64,000 nucleotides of DNA from Pseudomonas sp. P7548 (GTDB taxonomy: Bacteria > Pseudomonadota > Gammaproteobacteria > Pseudomonadales > Pseudomonadaceae), in NCBI RefSeq assembly GCF_013386585.1, contig NZ_JACARO010000034.1, positions 93,614-157,613 of the forward strand, in the 5' to 3' direction. The notes beneath the pieces were generated by a model. That model had not been told where the DNA came from. It saw only the letters and a program-made list of their open reading frames with translations, and searched no databases. The position numbers and the translations under genes were made by a program. Shown here piece by piece: positions 18,934 to 27,451 of this stretch (the stretch's first letter is position 1; each line of letters opens with the position of its first letter).

Positions 18934-20088
18934 CTAGCGTTGCGCCGCGCGAATCATGTTGCGGGCAATCACCAACTGCTGGATTTGCGTGGTGCCCTCA
19001 TACAGGCGGAACAAGCGCACATCCCGGTAGAAACGTTCGATGGCGTATTCGCTGATGTAGCCGGCGCCGCCGTGGATCTGCACGCAACGGTCGGCGACGC
19101 GGCCGCACATCTCGGTGGCGAACATCTTCGAGCACGAGGCTTCGGTGCCGATGTCCTGGCCTTCGTCACGCTTGCGCGCAGCGTCCAACACCATGCAGCG
19201 GGCGGCGTAGATCTCGGCCTTGCTGTCGGCGAGCATCGCCTGGATCAACTGGAACTCGGCGATGGGCTGACCGAACTGCTTGCGTTCGATGGCGTAGTTC
19301 AGCGCGTCATTCAACATGCGTTCGGCGGCGCCGACGCTGACGGCGGCGATGTGCAGGCGACCCTTGTCGAGCACCTTCATGGCGGTCTTGAAGCCCACGC
19401 CTTCCACGCCGCCAATCAGTTGGCTGGCCGGCACGCGCACGTTGTCGAAAATCACGTCGCTGGTATGGGCACCTTGTTGGCCCATCTTGTGGTCGCGCTT
19501 GCCGAGGGACAGGCCGGGAGTATCGCGCTCGACGATAAATGCGCTGATGCCGCCCGAGCCTTTGATCGCCGGGTTTGTGCGCGCCATCACGGTGAAAATG
19601 CCGGCGTGGGGCGCGTTGGTGATAAAGCGCTTGGTGCCGTTGATCACGTAGTGGTCACCCTCGCGCACGGCAGTGGTTTTCAACGAGGCGGCGTCGGAGC
19701 CGGAGTCGGGTTCGGTGAGGCAGAACGAACTGAGCAACTCGCCGCTGGCCAGCAACGGCAGGTAGTGTTCCTTCTGTGCGTCGGTGCCGTCGAGCAGGAT
19801 GCCGATGGAACCGATGCCATTGTTGGTGCCGAAATAGGAACGGAACGCCGGGGAGGTGCGCCCCAGTTCAAAGGCGATGGTCACCTCTTCTTCCATGGTC
19901 AGGCCCAGGCCGCCGTAGGCTTCGGGAATGGTCAGGCCGAACAGGCCCATGTCCTGGAACTGGCTGACGATGTCCGCCGGGATGTCATCGGTCTCGGCGA
20001 CTTCGTTTTCCCGTGGGATCAGCGCTTCATCGACGAACTGCGCGATGGCGTCCACCAGGATATGAAGCGTTTGTGCGTCTCGGATCAT
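18934..20088 (-). CDS. acyl-CoA dehydrogenase
   Basis: The 384-residue flavoenzyme has the acyl-CoA dehydrogenase layout: N-terminal helical domain, middle beta domain with 'FCLTEPDSGSD', and C-terminal helical domain with 'RLYEGTTQIQ', whose Glu is the catalytic base in short/medium-chain enzymes. It introduces an alpha,beta double bond and passes electrons to ETF. I set the start at 20088 ('MIRDAQTL') because GAGGA lies 7 bases upstream; the ATG at 20094 would overlap that site. It lies between iclR and the MFS importer in one transcript. A GGCCCG/CGGGCC hairpin at 20103-20119 separates it from iclR. Confidence 0.92.
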   Translation of the reverse strand: MIRDAQTLHILVDAIAQFVDEALIPRENEVAETDDIPADIVSQFQDMGLFGLTIPEAYGGLGLTMEEEVTIAFELGRTSPAFRSYFGTNNGIGSIGILLDGTDAQKEHYLPLLASGELLSSFCLTEPDSGSDAASLKTTAVREGDHYVINGTKRFITNAPHAGIFTVMARTNPAIKGSGGISAFIVERDTPGLSLGKRDHKMGQQGAHTSDVIFDNVRVPASQLIGGVEGVGFKTAMKVLDKGRLHIAAVSVGAAERMLNDALNYAIERKQFGQPIAEFQLIQAMLADSKAEIYAARCMVLDAARKRDEGQDIGTEASCSKMFATEMCGRVADRCVQIHGGAGYISEYAIERFYRDVRLFRLYEGTTQIQQLVIARNMIRAAQR

Positions 20089-20157
20089 GTGCATTCCTCA
20101 GCGGCCCGTTCGGCGGGCCTGTTATCGTCGATCTGCCGAGGCCATGCACCGGTCCAG

Positions 20158-21015
20158 CTAGCGGGTGGCGGCCTCGATGTTGTTCACCATGTGCTTGAGG
20201 CGTGGGCCGATGTCGTCTTCGAGTTTCTCCCGCGAGAGGTGGAAACTCGGTCCGCCACAGTTGAACGCCAGCAAGCCGTGTTGTGCGTGTCGCAGCGGTA
20301 CGGCGATGGCGTTGACATCGCGGTGCCACTCACCGATCGACATGCAATAGCCGTAATCGGTGTAGTCCCGGAAGGCGCGTTCCAGCCCCTTGCGGATGTT
20401 CGGCCAGTCCTCCAGATGGCGCTGGCGGATGTGGTCGAGAATGAACTCCCGCTCGTTTTCCGGCATTGCTGCCAGGCAGGCGCGGCCTGCTGAACTCAAG
20501 TGCAACGGCAACCGCGTGCCGACCTGGCGGCGCATGGTCATGTTCGCTTCACCCTGGACCACGTCCAGGTACACCGCATCAAGGCGGTCCCGAGTGGCCA
20601 TTGCGACGGCGGCCTGGGCGTACTTGGCCATGGTCTCCATCAACGGATGGGCCACAGCCCGTACCGACAGGTTCGACAACATGGCGTAACCGAAGGCCAT
20701 CACCCCCACGTCCAGCTGATACCGACCCGACTGCGGCATTTGCTTGAGATAACCCAAGCGCGTCAGTGTGTGGGTCATCCGCGTGATCGTCGGCTTTGGC
20801 AGCCCGGTCTTGCGCGCCAGTTCCTGGTTGCCCAGCACACTCTCGCTCGGCGTGAAGCAACGCAGCAGTTCCAGGCCGCGCGCCAGGGCGGTGACGAACT
20901 GACGGTCCTTGTCTTCCTCCTCATCGTTGTTCATCGGGTCAATCAGCACATGCTCGAAGGCGGTGTTGCCTGCAGGCACTTCGGTGCTGTCCGCATCCAG
21001 GTTTCGACGGCGCAT
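20158..21015 (-). CDS. IclR-family transcriptional regulator
   Basis: The 285-residue protein has an N-terminal winged helix (about 40-105) with 'LARKTGLPKPTITRMTHTL' as recognition region and a C-terminal IclR effector domain ('SSAGRACLAAM', then 'YGYCMSIGEW'). IclR proteins bind small acids or CoA-pathway intermediates. The start at 21015 has GAGG 6 bases upstream. The gene heads the minus-strand operon and faces the enoyl-CoA hydratase operon across 262 bases that hold two IclR-like palindromes, so it most likely controls both directions and itself. Confidence 0.9.
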   Translation of the reverse strand: MRRRNLDADSTEVPAGNTAFEHVLIDPMNNDEEEDKDRQFVTALARGLELLRCFTPSESVLGNQELARKTGLPKPTITRMTHTLTRLGYLKQMPQSGRYQLDVGVMAFGYAMLSNLSVRAVAHPLMETMAKYAQAAVAMATRDRLDAVYLDVVQGEANMTMRRQVGTRLPLHLSSAGRACLAAMPENEREFILDHIRQRHLEDWPNIRKGLERAFRDYTDYGYCMSIGEWHRDVNAIAVPLRHAQHGLLAFNCGGPSFHLSREKLEDDIGPRLKHMVNNIEAATR

Positions 21016-21058
21016 GGTAAGCCTCATTTTTTTATAAAATCAACAAAACAAAATAGTA

Positions 21059-21073
21059 TTCCGCACAGCGAAA
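21059..21073. promoter_or_regulatory. probable IclR operator 1
   Basis: TTCCGC-ACA-GCGAAA is a near-perfect palindrome (one mismatch) 44 bases upstream of the iclR start. It matches operator 2 at most positions, so the same dimeric regulator probably binds both. Confidence 0.6.
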
Positions 21074-21218
21074 CTAAGCAAGTTTTCGAAACCTGCACCT
21101 GGCGACTGATAAATACCTTTAAAACAAAGGTTTATAGGCCGTTTTCAAATGTGTTCTGGTTTTTACGTTTACACCTGCAGAGTCGATACCTATGATTATC
21201 GCTAAATACGGAATGTTA

Positions 21219-21233
21219 TTTCGCATAGCGAAA
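21219..21233. promoter_or_regulatory. probable IclR operator 2
   Basis: TTTCGC-ATA-GCGAAA is a perfect 6-3-6 palindrome 45 bases upstream of the enoyl-CoA hydratase start. It lies 160 bases from operator 1 centre to centre, about 15 helical turns, so looping between them is possible. Confidence 0.65.
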
Positions 21234-21277
21234 CAAATGACAGTCCAACTAACAAGAACGTTGCAGCAGGAGTGAAT

Positions 21278-22063
21278 GTGACCAGCGCAAACCCATCTGT
21301 GGTGACCCTCGACGTCCATGACAATGGCGTGGCCGTAGTACGTATCCACCGCCCCGAGGTGAAAAACGCCCTCAATGCCCAGGTGCGCGAAGCACTGGCC
21401 GAGCACTTTCGTGACTTGGCCAAGCGTCGGGAGGTGCGTGCCATCGTGCTCACCGGTGGCGAGCAATTCTTCGTGGCCGGCGCGGACATCAAGGAGTTCG
21501 CCAGCGCGGGCGCGATCGACATGTACCGTCGCCACACCGAGTACCTGTGGGAAGCCATCAGCCGCTGCCCCAAGCCGGTGATTGCGGCGGTCAACGGATT
21601 TGCCCTGGGCGGTGGGTGCGAATTGGCAATGCACTGCGACCTGATCGTGGCCGGCGAGTCGGCGCGCTTTGCCCAGCCGGAAGTGAAGTTGGGCCTGATG
21701 CCGGGGGCGGGCGGCACCCAACGCTTGATTCGGGCGGTGGGCAAATTCCAGGCGATGCGCATTGCGCTCACTGGCTGCATGGTGAGTGCGCCGGAAGCCC
21801 TGGCCATGGGCATGCTCAGCGAGATGGTCCCTGACCACCAGACACTGCCCCGCGCCCTCGAGTTGGCCGCGCAGATCGCTGCCTTGCCGCCCTTGGCGGT
21901 GGAGCAGATCAAGGAGGTGATGTTGGCCGGCGCCGACTTGCCGCTGGAAAGCGCCCTGGTGCTGGAGCGCAAGGCGTTCCAATTGCTGTTCGATTCCAAG
22001 GACCAGAAGGAGGGCGCCGCCGCGTTCTTCGAAAAACGCGCGCCGCACTACCGAGGGGAATAA
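21278..22063 (+). CDS. enoyl-CoA hydratase/isomerase family protein
   Basis: The 261-residue crotonase-fold enzyme has the oxyanion-hole segment 'FVAGADIKEF' and the 'GGGCELAMHCD' / 'PEVKLGLMPGAGG' regions, with both catalytic acidic positions (Glu in 'GGGCELA' and in 'PEVKLG'), consistent with true hydratase activity on 2-enoyl-CoA. The GTG at 21278 has AGGAG 5 bases upstream. It begins the plus-strand operon; the next gene starts 2 bases after its stop. Confidence 0.9.
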   Translation: MTSANPSVVTLDVHDNGVAVVRIHRPEVKNALNAQVREALAEHFRDLAKRREVRAIVLTGGEQFFVAGADIKEFASAGAIDMYRRHTEYLWEAISRCPKPVIAAVNGFALGGGCELAMHCDLIVAGESARFAQPEVKLGLMPGAGGTQRLIRAVGKFQAMRIALTGCMVSAPEALAMGMLSEMVPDHQTLPRALELAAQIAALPPLAVEQIKEVMLAGADLPLESALVLERKAFQLLFDSKDQKEGAAAFFEKRAPHYRGE

Positions 22064-22065
22064 AC

Positions 22066-23595
22066 ATGAGCCACACGATCAATACCTTGGGCCTCGTGGG
22101 CACCGGCGTCATGGGCGCCGGCATTGCGCAGATCGCCGCCCAGGCGGGCGTGACGGTACGGTTGTTCGATGCGCGTGAAGGCGCTGCGCAATCGGCACGG
22201 GAAAACCTCGGCGCGACATTCGCCAAGCTGGTGGGCAAGGGCAAGATCAGCCAGGCGGTGATGGATGAGGCACTCGCTAACCTGCAGATCGCTGGCGTGA
22301 TCAACGACCTGAAGGATTGCGACCTCATCGTCGAAGCCATCGTGGAAAACCTCGACGCCAAGCGCGGCCTGTTGCAACAGCTGGAAGGCATCGTCAGCCC
22401 GACCTGCATCCTGGCCACCAATACCTCTTCACTGTCGGTCACGGCCATCGCCACCGGTTGCCAGCGCCCCGAGCGTGTTGCCGGGCTGCACTTCTTCAAC
22501 CCGGTGCCGTTGATGCGTGTCGTGGAGGTCATCGACGGCCTGGCCACCGCGCCAGCCGTCGGCGATGCACTGCTGACGTTGGTTGCCCGCATCGGCCATC
22601 GCGGCGTGCGCGCCAAGGACACCCCCGGTTTCATCGTCAACCACGCCGGTCGCGCCTACGGCACCGAAGCCTTGAAGATGCTCGACGAGGGCATTGCCGA
22701 GCGCGGTGATATCGACCGTATCCTGCGTGACGGCGCCGGGTTTCGCATGGGGCCGCTGGAGTTGCTGGACCTCACAGGTTTGGACGTGTCCCACCCGGTA
22801 ATGGAGTCGATCTATAACCAGTTCTACCAGGAGCCGCGCTACCGGCCATCTGCCCTGACCCGGCAGATGTTGGTGGCGGGTCGCCTGGGGCGCAAGACGG
22901 GGCAGGGCTTCTATCACTATGAAAACGGCCAGCTCATCAACGGCCCGCAACCTCAGCCTGTGCCCACGGTACAGCCGCAGCCACCCGTGTGGATCGCCAC
23001 CGAGAACAGTGAAGACTACGAGCGCCTGAGCGCCTTGGTGATCGACCTCGGCGCCCATCTGGAGCATGTCGCGCAGCCGTCGGCCCAGGCACTGTGCCTG
23101 CTGGCGCCGTACGGCCGTGACGCCACCAGCGCCTGCGTGCGTTTCGACACCGACCCGGCGCGCACCCTGTGCATCGACCTGCTGACGGACCTGTCGCGTC
23201 ATCGCACCCTGATGCAAAACCCGCTCACATCCCCCGCCATGCGCGACGCTGCCCATGCCTTGCTGGCAGCGGATGGAGTAGGGGTGACGGTGATCGGTGA
23301 CAGCGTGGGTTTTGTCGCCCAGCGCACCTTGGCCATGGTGGTCAACCTGGCCTGCGATATTGCCCAGCAGCGCATCGCCAGCGTCGACGATATCGACCAG
23401 GCGGTGCACCTGGGCTTGGGCTATCCACAGGGCCCGCTGGCCTGGGGCGATGCCCTAGGGCCACGGCGCCTCCTCACGATTTTGCAGCGCATGAACGAAC
23501 TCACCCACGACCCGCGCTACCGCCCCAGCCCCTGGCTGCGGCGGCGGGCGATGCTGGGTGTTTCCCTGCGCCATGAAGAGCCGACTGTCGGCTGA
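22066..23595 (+). CDS. 3-hydroxyacyl-CoA dehydrogenase (PaaH-like, long form)
   Basis: This 509-residue protein has an N-terminal NAD-binding domain ('LVGTGVMGAGIAQIAA') with the family signature around 'LHFFNPVPLMRVVE' and two C-terminal 3HCDH helical domains (about 185-285 and 395-500). This two-tail form is typical of PaaH/PaaC. It oxidises 3-hydroxyacyl-CoA to 3-oxoacyl-CoA. It follows the hydratase by 2 bases, so the two consecutive beta-oxidation steps are made together. Catalytic His is present in 'AGLHFFNP'. Confidence 0.9.
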   Translation: MSHTINTLGLVGTGVMGAGIAQIAAQAGVTVRLFDAREGAAQSARENLGATFAKLVGKGKISQAVMDEALANLQIAGVINDLKDCDLIVEAIVENLDAKRGLLQQLEGIVSPTCILATNTSSLSVTAIATGCQRPERVAGLHFFNPVPLMRVVEVIDGLATAPAVGDALLTLVARIGHRGVRAKDTPGFIVNHAGRAYGTEALKMLDEGIAERGDIDRILRDGAGFRMGPLELLDLTGLDVSHPVMESIYNQFYQEPRYRPSALTRQMLVAGRLGRKTGQGFYHYENGQLINGPQPQPVPTVQPQPPVWIATENSEDYERLSALVIDLGAHLEHVAQPSAQALCLLAPYGRDATSACVRFDTDPARTLCIDLLTDLSRHRTLMQNPLTSPAMRDAAHALLAADGVGVTVIGDSVGFVAQRTLAMVVNLACDIAQQRIASVDDIDQAVHLGLGYPQGPLAWGDALGPRRLLTILQRMNELTHDPRYRPSPWLRRRAMLGVSLRHEEPTVG

Positions 23596-23621
23596 TTTGC
23601 CAACCTCACAGGATAAGAACA

Positions 23622-24854
23622 ATGGGTGCTTTGACAGGTTTGCGAGTATTGGATTTAAGCCGGGTGTTGGCCGGCCCCTGGTGTGGGCAAGTGTTGGCGG
23701 ACCTGGGTGCGGAAGTGGTGAAGATCGAGCGCCCTCAAAGCGGTGACGACACCCGTGGCTGGGGCCCGCCCTGGATGAAGACCGACACCGGCGAGTCGTC
23801 CGGCGAGGCGTCGTATTATCAATCGACCAATCGCGGCAAGTTATCCGTGGCCATCGACCTGGCCACCCCTGAAGGCCAGGAACTGGTGCGGGCGCTGGCG
23901 GCCAGTTCCGATGTGCTGATCGAGAACTACAAGGCCGGCTCCCTGGCGCGCTACGGCCTGGACTACGCGACCTTGGCCGAGATCAACCCGCGCCTGGTGT
24001 ACTGCTCCATCACCGGCTTCGGCCAGACCGGCCCGCGTGCCGAAGAGCCGGGTTATGACTTCATCATCCAGGGCATCGGCGGCTTGATGAGCATCACCGG
24101 CGAGCGTGATGACTTGCCGGGCGGCGGTCCGCAAAAAGTCGGCGTGGCGTTTTCCGACCTGATGACCGGCCTGTATTCCACCGTGGCGATCCAGGCCGCG
24201 CTGCTCAGCCGGGAGCGCACTGGCGTCGGTCAGTACATTGATATGGCATTGCTGGATGTGCAGGTCGCCACCTTGGCCAACCAAAGCATGAACTACCTGG
24301 CCTCGGGCAAGGTGCCGCAGCGCTACGGCAATGCCCACGCCAATATCGTGCCGTACCAGGTGTTCCGCGCCGCCGACCGCGACTTCATTATTGCCTGCGG
24401 CAACGACAGCCAGTTTATCGCCCTGTGCCAGAGCATCGGTTTGCCGCACTTGCCGGATGACCCGCGCTTTCGCCGCAATGCCGACCGCGTGGCCCACCGT
24501 GAAGAAATCGTGGCGTTGCTTTCGGCGCACTTCCTCGGGCGCAGCGCCGATGAGTGGGTGGCCTGCATTCACGCCTCGAAAGTGCCGGTGGGGGCGATCA
24601 ACTCCATTGCGCAATCCCTGGAAGAACCCCAGGTGATTGCGCGCAATTTGATGGTGAAGATTCCCCACCCGCAGAACCCGGACTTCGCCATGGTCGGCAG
24701 CCCGATCAAGATGTCCGGCACCCCCGTGGAATACCTGCGGCCGGCGCCGAGGCTGGGGCAGCACACCGACGATATCCTCGGGCAGCGCTTGGGCCTGTCA
24801 GCCGAGCAACTGGCCCAGCTCAAGGCCCGTGGGATCGTCGAGCAGCAGGGCTAG
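23622..24854 (+). CDS. CaiB/BaiF (family III) CoA-transferase
   Basis: The 410-residue protein has the family III pattern: N-terminal '[27 protein letters not shown]' (only the core cited), '[11 protein letters not shown]', and the catalytic Asp in '[11 protein letters not shown]'. These enzymes move CoA between acids and activate the growth substrate without ATP. Placed after hydratase and dehydrogenase, it is probably the activating step of this pathway. Its last 4 bases overlap the convergent lldD. Confidence 0.9.
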   Translation: MGALTGLRVLDLSRVLAGPWCGQVLADLGAEVVKIERPQSGDDTRGWGPPWMKTDTGESSGEASYYQSTNRGKLSVAIDLATPEGQELVRALAASSDVLIENYKAGSLARYGLDYATLAEINPRLVYCSITGFGQTGPRAEEPGYDFIIQGIGGLMSITGERDDLPGGGPQKVGVAFSDLMTGLYSTVAIQAALLSRERTGVGQYIDMALLDVQVATLANQSMNYLASGKVPQRYGNAHANIVPYQVFRAADRDFIIACGNDSQFIALCQSIGLPHLPDDPRFRRNADRVAHREEIVALLSAHFLGRSADEWVACIHASKVPVGAINSIAQSLEEPQVIARNLMVKIPHPQNPDFAMVGSPIKMSGTPVEYLRPAPRLGQHTDDILGQRLGLSAEQLAQLKARGIVEQQG

Positions 24855-25981
24855 ACCAGCGTCGAGCGGTCGATCTGCGCGATGGAGGTGACCCCGGTGA
24901 GGGTCATCGCCACGCGCATTTCCTTGGCGAAGATGTCCAGCAGGTTTTCCACGCCGCTCTGGCCATCGGCGGCCAGCGCGTAGGCGGTGGCGCGGCCCAG
25001 CAAGCACGCCTTGGCACCCAGGGCGAGCATGCGCACCACATCGAGCCCGGAGCGGATGCCCGAATCCACCAGCACCGTGAGGTCATCGCCCACCACGTCG
25101 GCAATCGGCGGCAAGGCCTTGGCGGTGGAGAGCACGCCGTCCAGCTGGCGTCCGCCATGGTTGGACACCACGATGCCGTCGGCGCCGAAGCTCACCGCGT
25201 CCTTGGCGTCTTGCGGGTCGAGGATGCCCTTGATGATCATCGGGCCCTTCCAGAACTCGCGGATCCACTCCAGGTCTTTCCAGCTGATGGACGCGTCGAA
25301 ATTATTCGCCAGCCAGCCGATGTAGTCTTCCAGGTGCGTAGGTTTGCCCAGGTACTTGGAGATGTTGCCCAGGTCGTGAGGGCGGCCCATCACGCCCACA
25401 TCGAAGGCCCATTGCGGCTTGGTGACGGCCTGCAACATGCGCCGTGAAGCCGCGAACGGCCCGGACATGCCCGAGTGCGCATCCCGATAACGTGCGCCTG
25501 GGGTCGGCATGTCGACGGTAAATACCAGGGTGGTCACGCCCGCCGCTTGCGCACGCTCCAGCGCATTGCGCATGAAACCGCGGTCTTTGAGCACATAGAG
25601 CTGGAACCAGATCGCCCGGGCGCTTTGTGACGCCACTTCTTCAATCGGGCACACCGACACGGTCGACAGGCAGAACGGAATGCCCTTGTTTGCCGCCGCC
25701 TTCGCCGCCTGCACTTCACCGCGTCGCGCGTACATGCCAGTCAGGCCCACGGGGCTGAGGATCACCGGCATGTCCAGTTCCTGGCCGAACAGCGTGGTTT
25801 TGAGGCTCAGGTTGTCGACGTTGCGCAGGATGCGCTGGCGCAGGCTGATCTCGGCCAGGTCCGAACTGTTCGCGCGCAGCGTGTGTTCGGCGTAGGCGCC
25901 GCCGTCGATGTAGTCGAACAGAAAGCGCGGCAGCTTGCGCTGGGCGGCTGCGCGGTAGTCGGAGGCGGACGAGATGATCAT
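24851..25981 (-). CDS. lldD: FMN-dependent L-lactate dehydrogenase
   Basis: The 376-residue protein begins '[14 protein letters not shown]', as E. coli LldD does, and carries the FMN/active-site His-Arg pair in '[10 protein letters not shown]'. It is an inner-membrane-associated alpha-hydroxyacid dehydrogenase converting L-lactate to pyruvate with quinone reduction. The start at 25981 was chosen by this N-terminal match; an open frame reaches 26044. lldP/lldR are absent here; instead a lysR gene diverges 100 bases away, so this copy may answer to another hydroxyacid. It converges with the CoA-transferase. Confidence 0.9.
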   Translation of the reverse strand: MIISSASDYRAAAQRKLPRFLFDYIDGGAYAEHTLRANSSDLAEISLRQRILRNVDNLSLKTTLFGQELDMPVILSPVGLTGMYARRGEVQAAKAAANKGIPFCLSTVSVCPIEEVASQSARAIWFQLYVLKDRGFMRNALERAQAAGVTTLVFTVDMPTPGARYRDAHSGMSGPFAASRRMLQAVTKPQWAFDVGVMGRPHDLGNISKYLGKPTHLEDYIGWLANNFDASISWKDLEWIREFWKGPMIIKGILDPQDAKDAVSFGADGIVVSNHGGRQLDGVLSTAKALPPIADVVGDDLTVLVDSGIRSGLDVVRMLALGAKACLLGRATAYALAADGQSGVENLLDIFAKEMRVAMTLTGVTSIAQIDRSTLV

Positions 25982-26033
25982 GAACAGTGGCTCCACAAGG
26001 CAAGGTGGCTCAGGATAGGCAAACTTCTGGCAT

Positions 26034-26052
26034 GATAAAAACAACTTTTATC
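26034..26052. promoter_or_regulatory. inverted repeat between lldD and lysR
   Basis: GATAAAA-ACAAC-TTTTATC is a perfect 7-5-7 inverted repeat with a T-N11-A core, the usual LysR operator form. It lies 30 bases before the lysR start and 53 bases before lldD, suiting control of both. Confidence 0.55.
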
Positions 26053-26081
26053 GCTAGTAGCCAGTCGCGAAAGGAATACTG

Positions 26082-26978
26082 ATGAACCTCAGAACATTAC
26101 GCGCCTTTGTCGAGGTGGTGCGCCAAGGCGGCTTCTCCCAGGCGGCTGAAGTGGTGTCGTTGACTCAGTCGACGGTGAGCAAGGCGGTCAAGACCCTGGA
26201 AGACGAACTGGGCGTGCCGCTGCTCAATCGCCTGGGGCATCGCAACGAACTCACCGCGGCCGGCGAAATCGCCTACCGCCGCGCCCTGGTGCTGCTTGCC
26301 GAGCGCAACGACCTGGTCGCTGAAATCAACGACCTGCGCGACCTCAAGCGCGGCCTGCTGCGCATCGGCTTGCCACCGGTGGGCTGCGGTGTGTTGTTTG
26401 CGGCGATGTTCGCCACTTACCGCAGCCGCTACCCGGACATCGAAATCGAACTCACCGAATACGGCAGCAAAAAACTGCGCGAATGCCTGGAAGCGGGGGA
26501 GATCGACCTGGCGGCGCTCTTGTTGCCTATAGATGAAGGCTTCGACTATCAGCCGGTGCGCAACGAGCCGTTGATGGCAGTACTGCCCGTGAGCCACCCG
26601 CTGGCGCAGCGCACACGTATCGACTTCACCGACCTCGCGGATTCGCCGTTTATTCTGTTCGAAGCCGGTTTTGCCCTGAACGCCAAGATCCTCGCCGCCT
26701 GTGAGCGCAAAGGTGTCACGCCCCGGGTGACCGCCCGCAGCGGGCAGATCGACTTTATCGTCGACCTGGTGTCCGCCGGGCTGGGCGTCGCCTTCCTGCC
26801 GCGCATGCTCGCCCACAAACATCAACACCCGGGCATCGCCCTGATCCCCCTGGACGAACCCCACACCGACTGGCACATCGCCCTGGCCTGGCGCGCCAGC
26901 GCCCACCTGCCACCGGCCGCGCTGGCCTGGTTGGAGTTGGCTAGGGAACACCCGCTTTCAACCGGCCATCCGGTTTAA
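26082..26978 (+). CDS. LysR-family regulator
   Basis: The 298-residue protein has an N-terminal LysR helix-turn-helix ('GGFSQAAEVVSLTQSTVSKA', residues ~17-36) and a two-lobed periplasmic-binding-like effector domain. It is divergent from lldD with a palindromic LysR-type site between, so control of lldD is the likeliest role. A GGAA site precedes the ATG at 26082. The effector is unknown. Confidence 0.88.
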   Translation: MNLRTLRAFVEVVRQGGFSQAAEVVSLTQSTVSKAVKTLEDELGVPLLNRLGHRNELTAAGEIAYRRALVLLAERNDLVAEINDLRDLKRGLLRIGLPPVGCGVLFAAMFATYRSRYPDIEIELTEYGSKKLRECLEAGEIDLAALLLPIDEGFDYQPVRNEPLMAVLPVSHPLAQRTRIDFTDLADSPFILFEAGFALNAKILAACERKGVTPRVTARSGQIDFIVDLVSAGLGVAFLPRMLAHKHQHPGIALIPLDEPHTDWHIALAWRASAHLPPAALAWLELAREHPLSTGHPV

Positions 26979-27001
26979 TCGACCCAATTGCCAGAGAAAG
27001 C

Positions 27002-27029
27002 TTGACTTCCCCTTTTTAATCAGTAACAT
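27002..27029 (+). promoter_or_regulatory. likely tRNA-Asn promoter
   Basis: TTGACT (27002-27007) and TAACAT (27024-27029) are spaced by 16 bases and end 9 bases before the tRNA, a good sigma-70 fit. Confidence 0.6.
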
Positions 27030-27038
27030 ACGGCGCAT

Positions 27039-27114
27039 TCCGCGATAGCTCAGTTGGTAGAGCAAATGACTGTTAATCATTGGGTCCCTGGTTCGAGTCC
27101 AGGTCGTGGAGCCA
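27039..27114 (+). tRNA. tRNA-Asn (GTT)
   Basis: This 76-base sequence folds into a full cloverleaf. The acceptor pairs TCCGCGA with TCGTGGA (one G-T pair), the anticodon loop is CTGTTAA (anticodon GTT), and the T arm carries GGTTCGAGTCC. The encoded 3' end is GCCA. Its 3' half recurs at 43,179, marking it as the edge of an island. Confidence 0.96.
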
Positions 27115-27260
27115 GATAGAGAAAAGCCTGCAGAGATGCAGGCTTTTTTTTGCCTTGAATTCCGTGCTTTCGGGTTTGCCCCGCGCTGCGGTGTGTCAGG
27201 TAGACATGCGGGGTCTCAGACATCGCGGCGCGGGGCAAGCCCGCTCACTACAGTTAGTCA
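27061..27260 (+). repeat. left copy of a ~200-bp diverged direct repeat (tRNA 3' half, terminator, REP-like hairpin)
   Basis: From the anticodon stem (27061) through the terminator and the following palindrome, this DNA is repeated, diverged, at 43,179-43,375. The palindrome at about 27,168-27,236 pairs GGGTTTGCCCCGCGCTGCG with a nearly complementary arm, a REP-like hairpin. The first ~37 bases of the two copies, covering the anticodon and T arms, are identical. Such partial tRNA copies normally arise at integrase attachment sites; no integrase gene is present in the window. Confidence 0.75.
27124..27151 (+). terminator. terminator of tRNA-Asn
   Basis: A 9-bp stem (AAGCCTGCA / TGCAGGCTT) with a GAGA loop and eight T residues begins 9 bases after the tRNA. 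Confidence 0.9.
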
Positions 27261-27269
27261 TGTGTACAT

Positions 27270-27323
27270 CCCAGGCGTGGAACCCGATAGAGCAAAGCCT
27301 GCAGAAATGCAGGCTTTGTTGCC
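27270..27323 (+). repeat. degenerate second copy of tRNA-Asn 3' end and terminator
   Basis: CCCAGGCGTGGAACCCGATAGAG and the following stem AAGCCTGCA-GAAA-TGCAGGCTT closely follow the end of the tRNA and its terminator (27,099-27,151). The T run is interrupted (TTTGTTGCC). Only the last ~18 bases of the tRNA remain, so it cannot make a tRNA; it is a scar of an earlier duplication or integration. Confidence 0.7.
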
Positions 27324-27451
27324 TTGGGTTTTATCAGTCCACGTTACGTACCAACGCTGAAACAAATTTATACATTTTGTTGACGCCATCAAAACGCCAC
27401 CCTAAGATCGCCGCCCATTGATGGCACAGTGCCATGTAGAGGGATCTAAAC
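27324..27451 (+). promoter_or_regulatory. promoter region of cdiB with a 15-bp palindrome
   Basis: This AT-rich leader contains TTGACG near 27,380 as a possible -35 element. ATGGCAC-A-GTGCCAT at 27421-27435 is a perfect palindrome 10 bases before the GAGGGAT ribosome site. The palindrome could bind a repressor or sequester translation. No known regulator site is recognised. Confidence 0.45.

Noticed and set aside
17502..19055. A 517-codon plus-strand frame opposite the MFS gene
   Set aside because: Gln/His/Ala-rich shadow of the MFS gene; no start signal.
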